Assembly: GCA_002367305.1 (NCBI GenBank)
Contig: DFBG01000160.1
Coordinates: 1 to 5,601 of the forward strand
From: Actinobacteria bacterium UBA3086
Lineage (GTDB): Bacteria > Actinomycetota > Coriobacteriia > Anaerosomatales > UBA3086
Direction: 5' to 3'
Length of the DNA stretch: 5,601 bases
In this document: positions 5,196 through 5,601 of the stretch, piece by piece
How positions within the stretch are numbered: the stretch's first letter is position 1
Layout of the letters: each line of letters starts with the position of its first letter
The notes under the pieces: generated by a model
Databases searched by the model: none
Told to the model about the DNA's origin: nothing
Seen by the model: the letters and a program-made list of their open reading frames with translations, nothing else
Program-made: the position numbers and the translations under genes

Positions 5196-5601
5196 ATGCA
5201 TGAGGTTTTCGGCGTGATCGCGCCCCATCCGCCCATCATGGTCGAATCCGTTGGGGGCGCTCGATCGAACATCACATCCGCCTCCATCTCTGCGCTCGCG
5301 CACGCGCGGTCGCTCATGGAGGAGTTCGCCCCCGAAACGATCGTCATCATGTCCCCACATGCGCCCGCCGCGCGAGACGCCTTCATCATCGACGACTCTC
5401 CGGAACTATCAGGCAGCCTCGCCGAGTTCGGCGCGCCACAGACATCAATGACGTTCACCGGAGACCCTGAACTCGCTTCCGTTCTCCTCGATATGCTCGC
5501 GGATAGACACGTTCCCGCACTCTCGCGCGACTCTATCCCTTCAATGCATCCAGGCGTGCTCGACCACGGCGTTCTGGTACCCATGAGCTTCCTCGATCCT
5601 G
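5196..5601 (+). CDS. LigB-like protein, probable AmmeMemoRadiSam system protein A, N-terminal part
   Basis: The frame is open from the ATG to the window edge, giving 135 residues. The fold signature is that of class III extradiol dioxygenase LigB / MEMO1-like proteins: A-P-H11-P-P-I-M-V at the first strand, S-P-H55-A-P after the second and L-D-H124-G-V-L-V-P at the end. H11 and H55 align with the iron-ligand histidines of LigB. The PHPPIMV opening is typical of AmmeMemoRadiSam system protein A, in which this domain is fused to a C-terminal AMMECR1 domain. Stand-alone protein B (MEMO1) instead begins with a PHAGY pattern. The system groups LigB/MEMO, AMMECR1 and a radical SAM protein; its reaction is not known to me. 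The AMMECR1 half and the radical SAM partner would lie beyond the right edge, so the fusion is inferred. A different LigB-family enzyme remains possible. Confidence 0.85.
   Translation, partial: MHEVFGVIAPHPPIMVESVGGARSNITSASISALAHARSLMEEFAPETIVIMSPHAPAARDAFIIDDSPELSGSLAEFGAPQTSMTFTGDPELASVLLDMLADRHVPALSRDSIPSMHPGVLDHGVLVPMSFLDP

Noticed and set aside
5129..5584. 151-codon minus-strand frame at the right edge
   Set aside because: It overlaps the LigB-like frame, whose PHPPIMV, SPHAP and LDHG motifs are clear. The minus-strand product is low-complexity Ser/Arg-rich and unlike any family I know.

Overview
The window is a compact, forward-strand block of housekeeping genes with short intergenic gaps and moderately high G+C (judged by eye). 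RNase Y, a SpoVS homologue and an AmmeMemoRadiSam LigB-type protein occur together. This combination, plus TANNNT-type -10 boxes placed for leaderless starts, suggests an anaerobic actinobacterium of the Coriobacteriia type. That assignment is inference from gene content; a GC-rich clostridial or related lineage cannot be excluded.

Layout, all on the + strand: (1) 1-1242, the C-terminal 413 residues of ribonuclease Y (rny), cut by the left edge. (2) 1243-1386, an intergenic region with two adjacent hairpins, the second resembling an intrinsic terminator, then a possible -10 box just before the next start. (3) 1387-2469, an uncharacterised 360-residue GHKL/HATPase_c protein with a complete ATP-binding pocket but no phosphoacceptor domain. 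(4) 2470-2630, an intergenic region with a perfect TATAAT box and a leader of about 90 nt containing a hairpin. (5) 2631-2903, spoVS, an Alba-like regulator. (6) 2922-3779, a PHP-domain phosphoesterase of the TrpH/YciV type. (7) 3808-5163, miaB, the tRNA methylthiotransferase. (8) 5196 to the right edge, the start of a LigB-like protein that matches the N-terminal half of AmmeMemoRadiSam system protein A.

Reading of the organisation: rny probably ends its own transcript at the terminator. The GHKL gene appears to have its own, possibly leaderless, start. spoVS and the PHP gene probably share an mRNA (18-nt gap). miaB follows 28 nt later without a Shine-Dalgarno and with an extended -10 immediately upstream, so an internal promoter is likely. 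The LigB-like gene follows miaB by 32 nt with a strong ribosome binding site and no obvious promoter. Three of the recognisable products act on RNA or its breakdown products (RNase Y, TrpH/YciV-type PHP protein, MiaB), and SpoVS has a fold related to nucleic-acid-binding Alba proteins. The least explained gene is the GHKL ATPase between rny and spoVS. No mobile elements, CRISPR arrays, tRNA or rRNA genes were seen.
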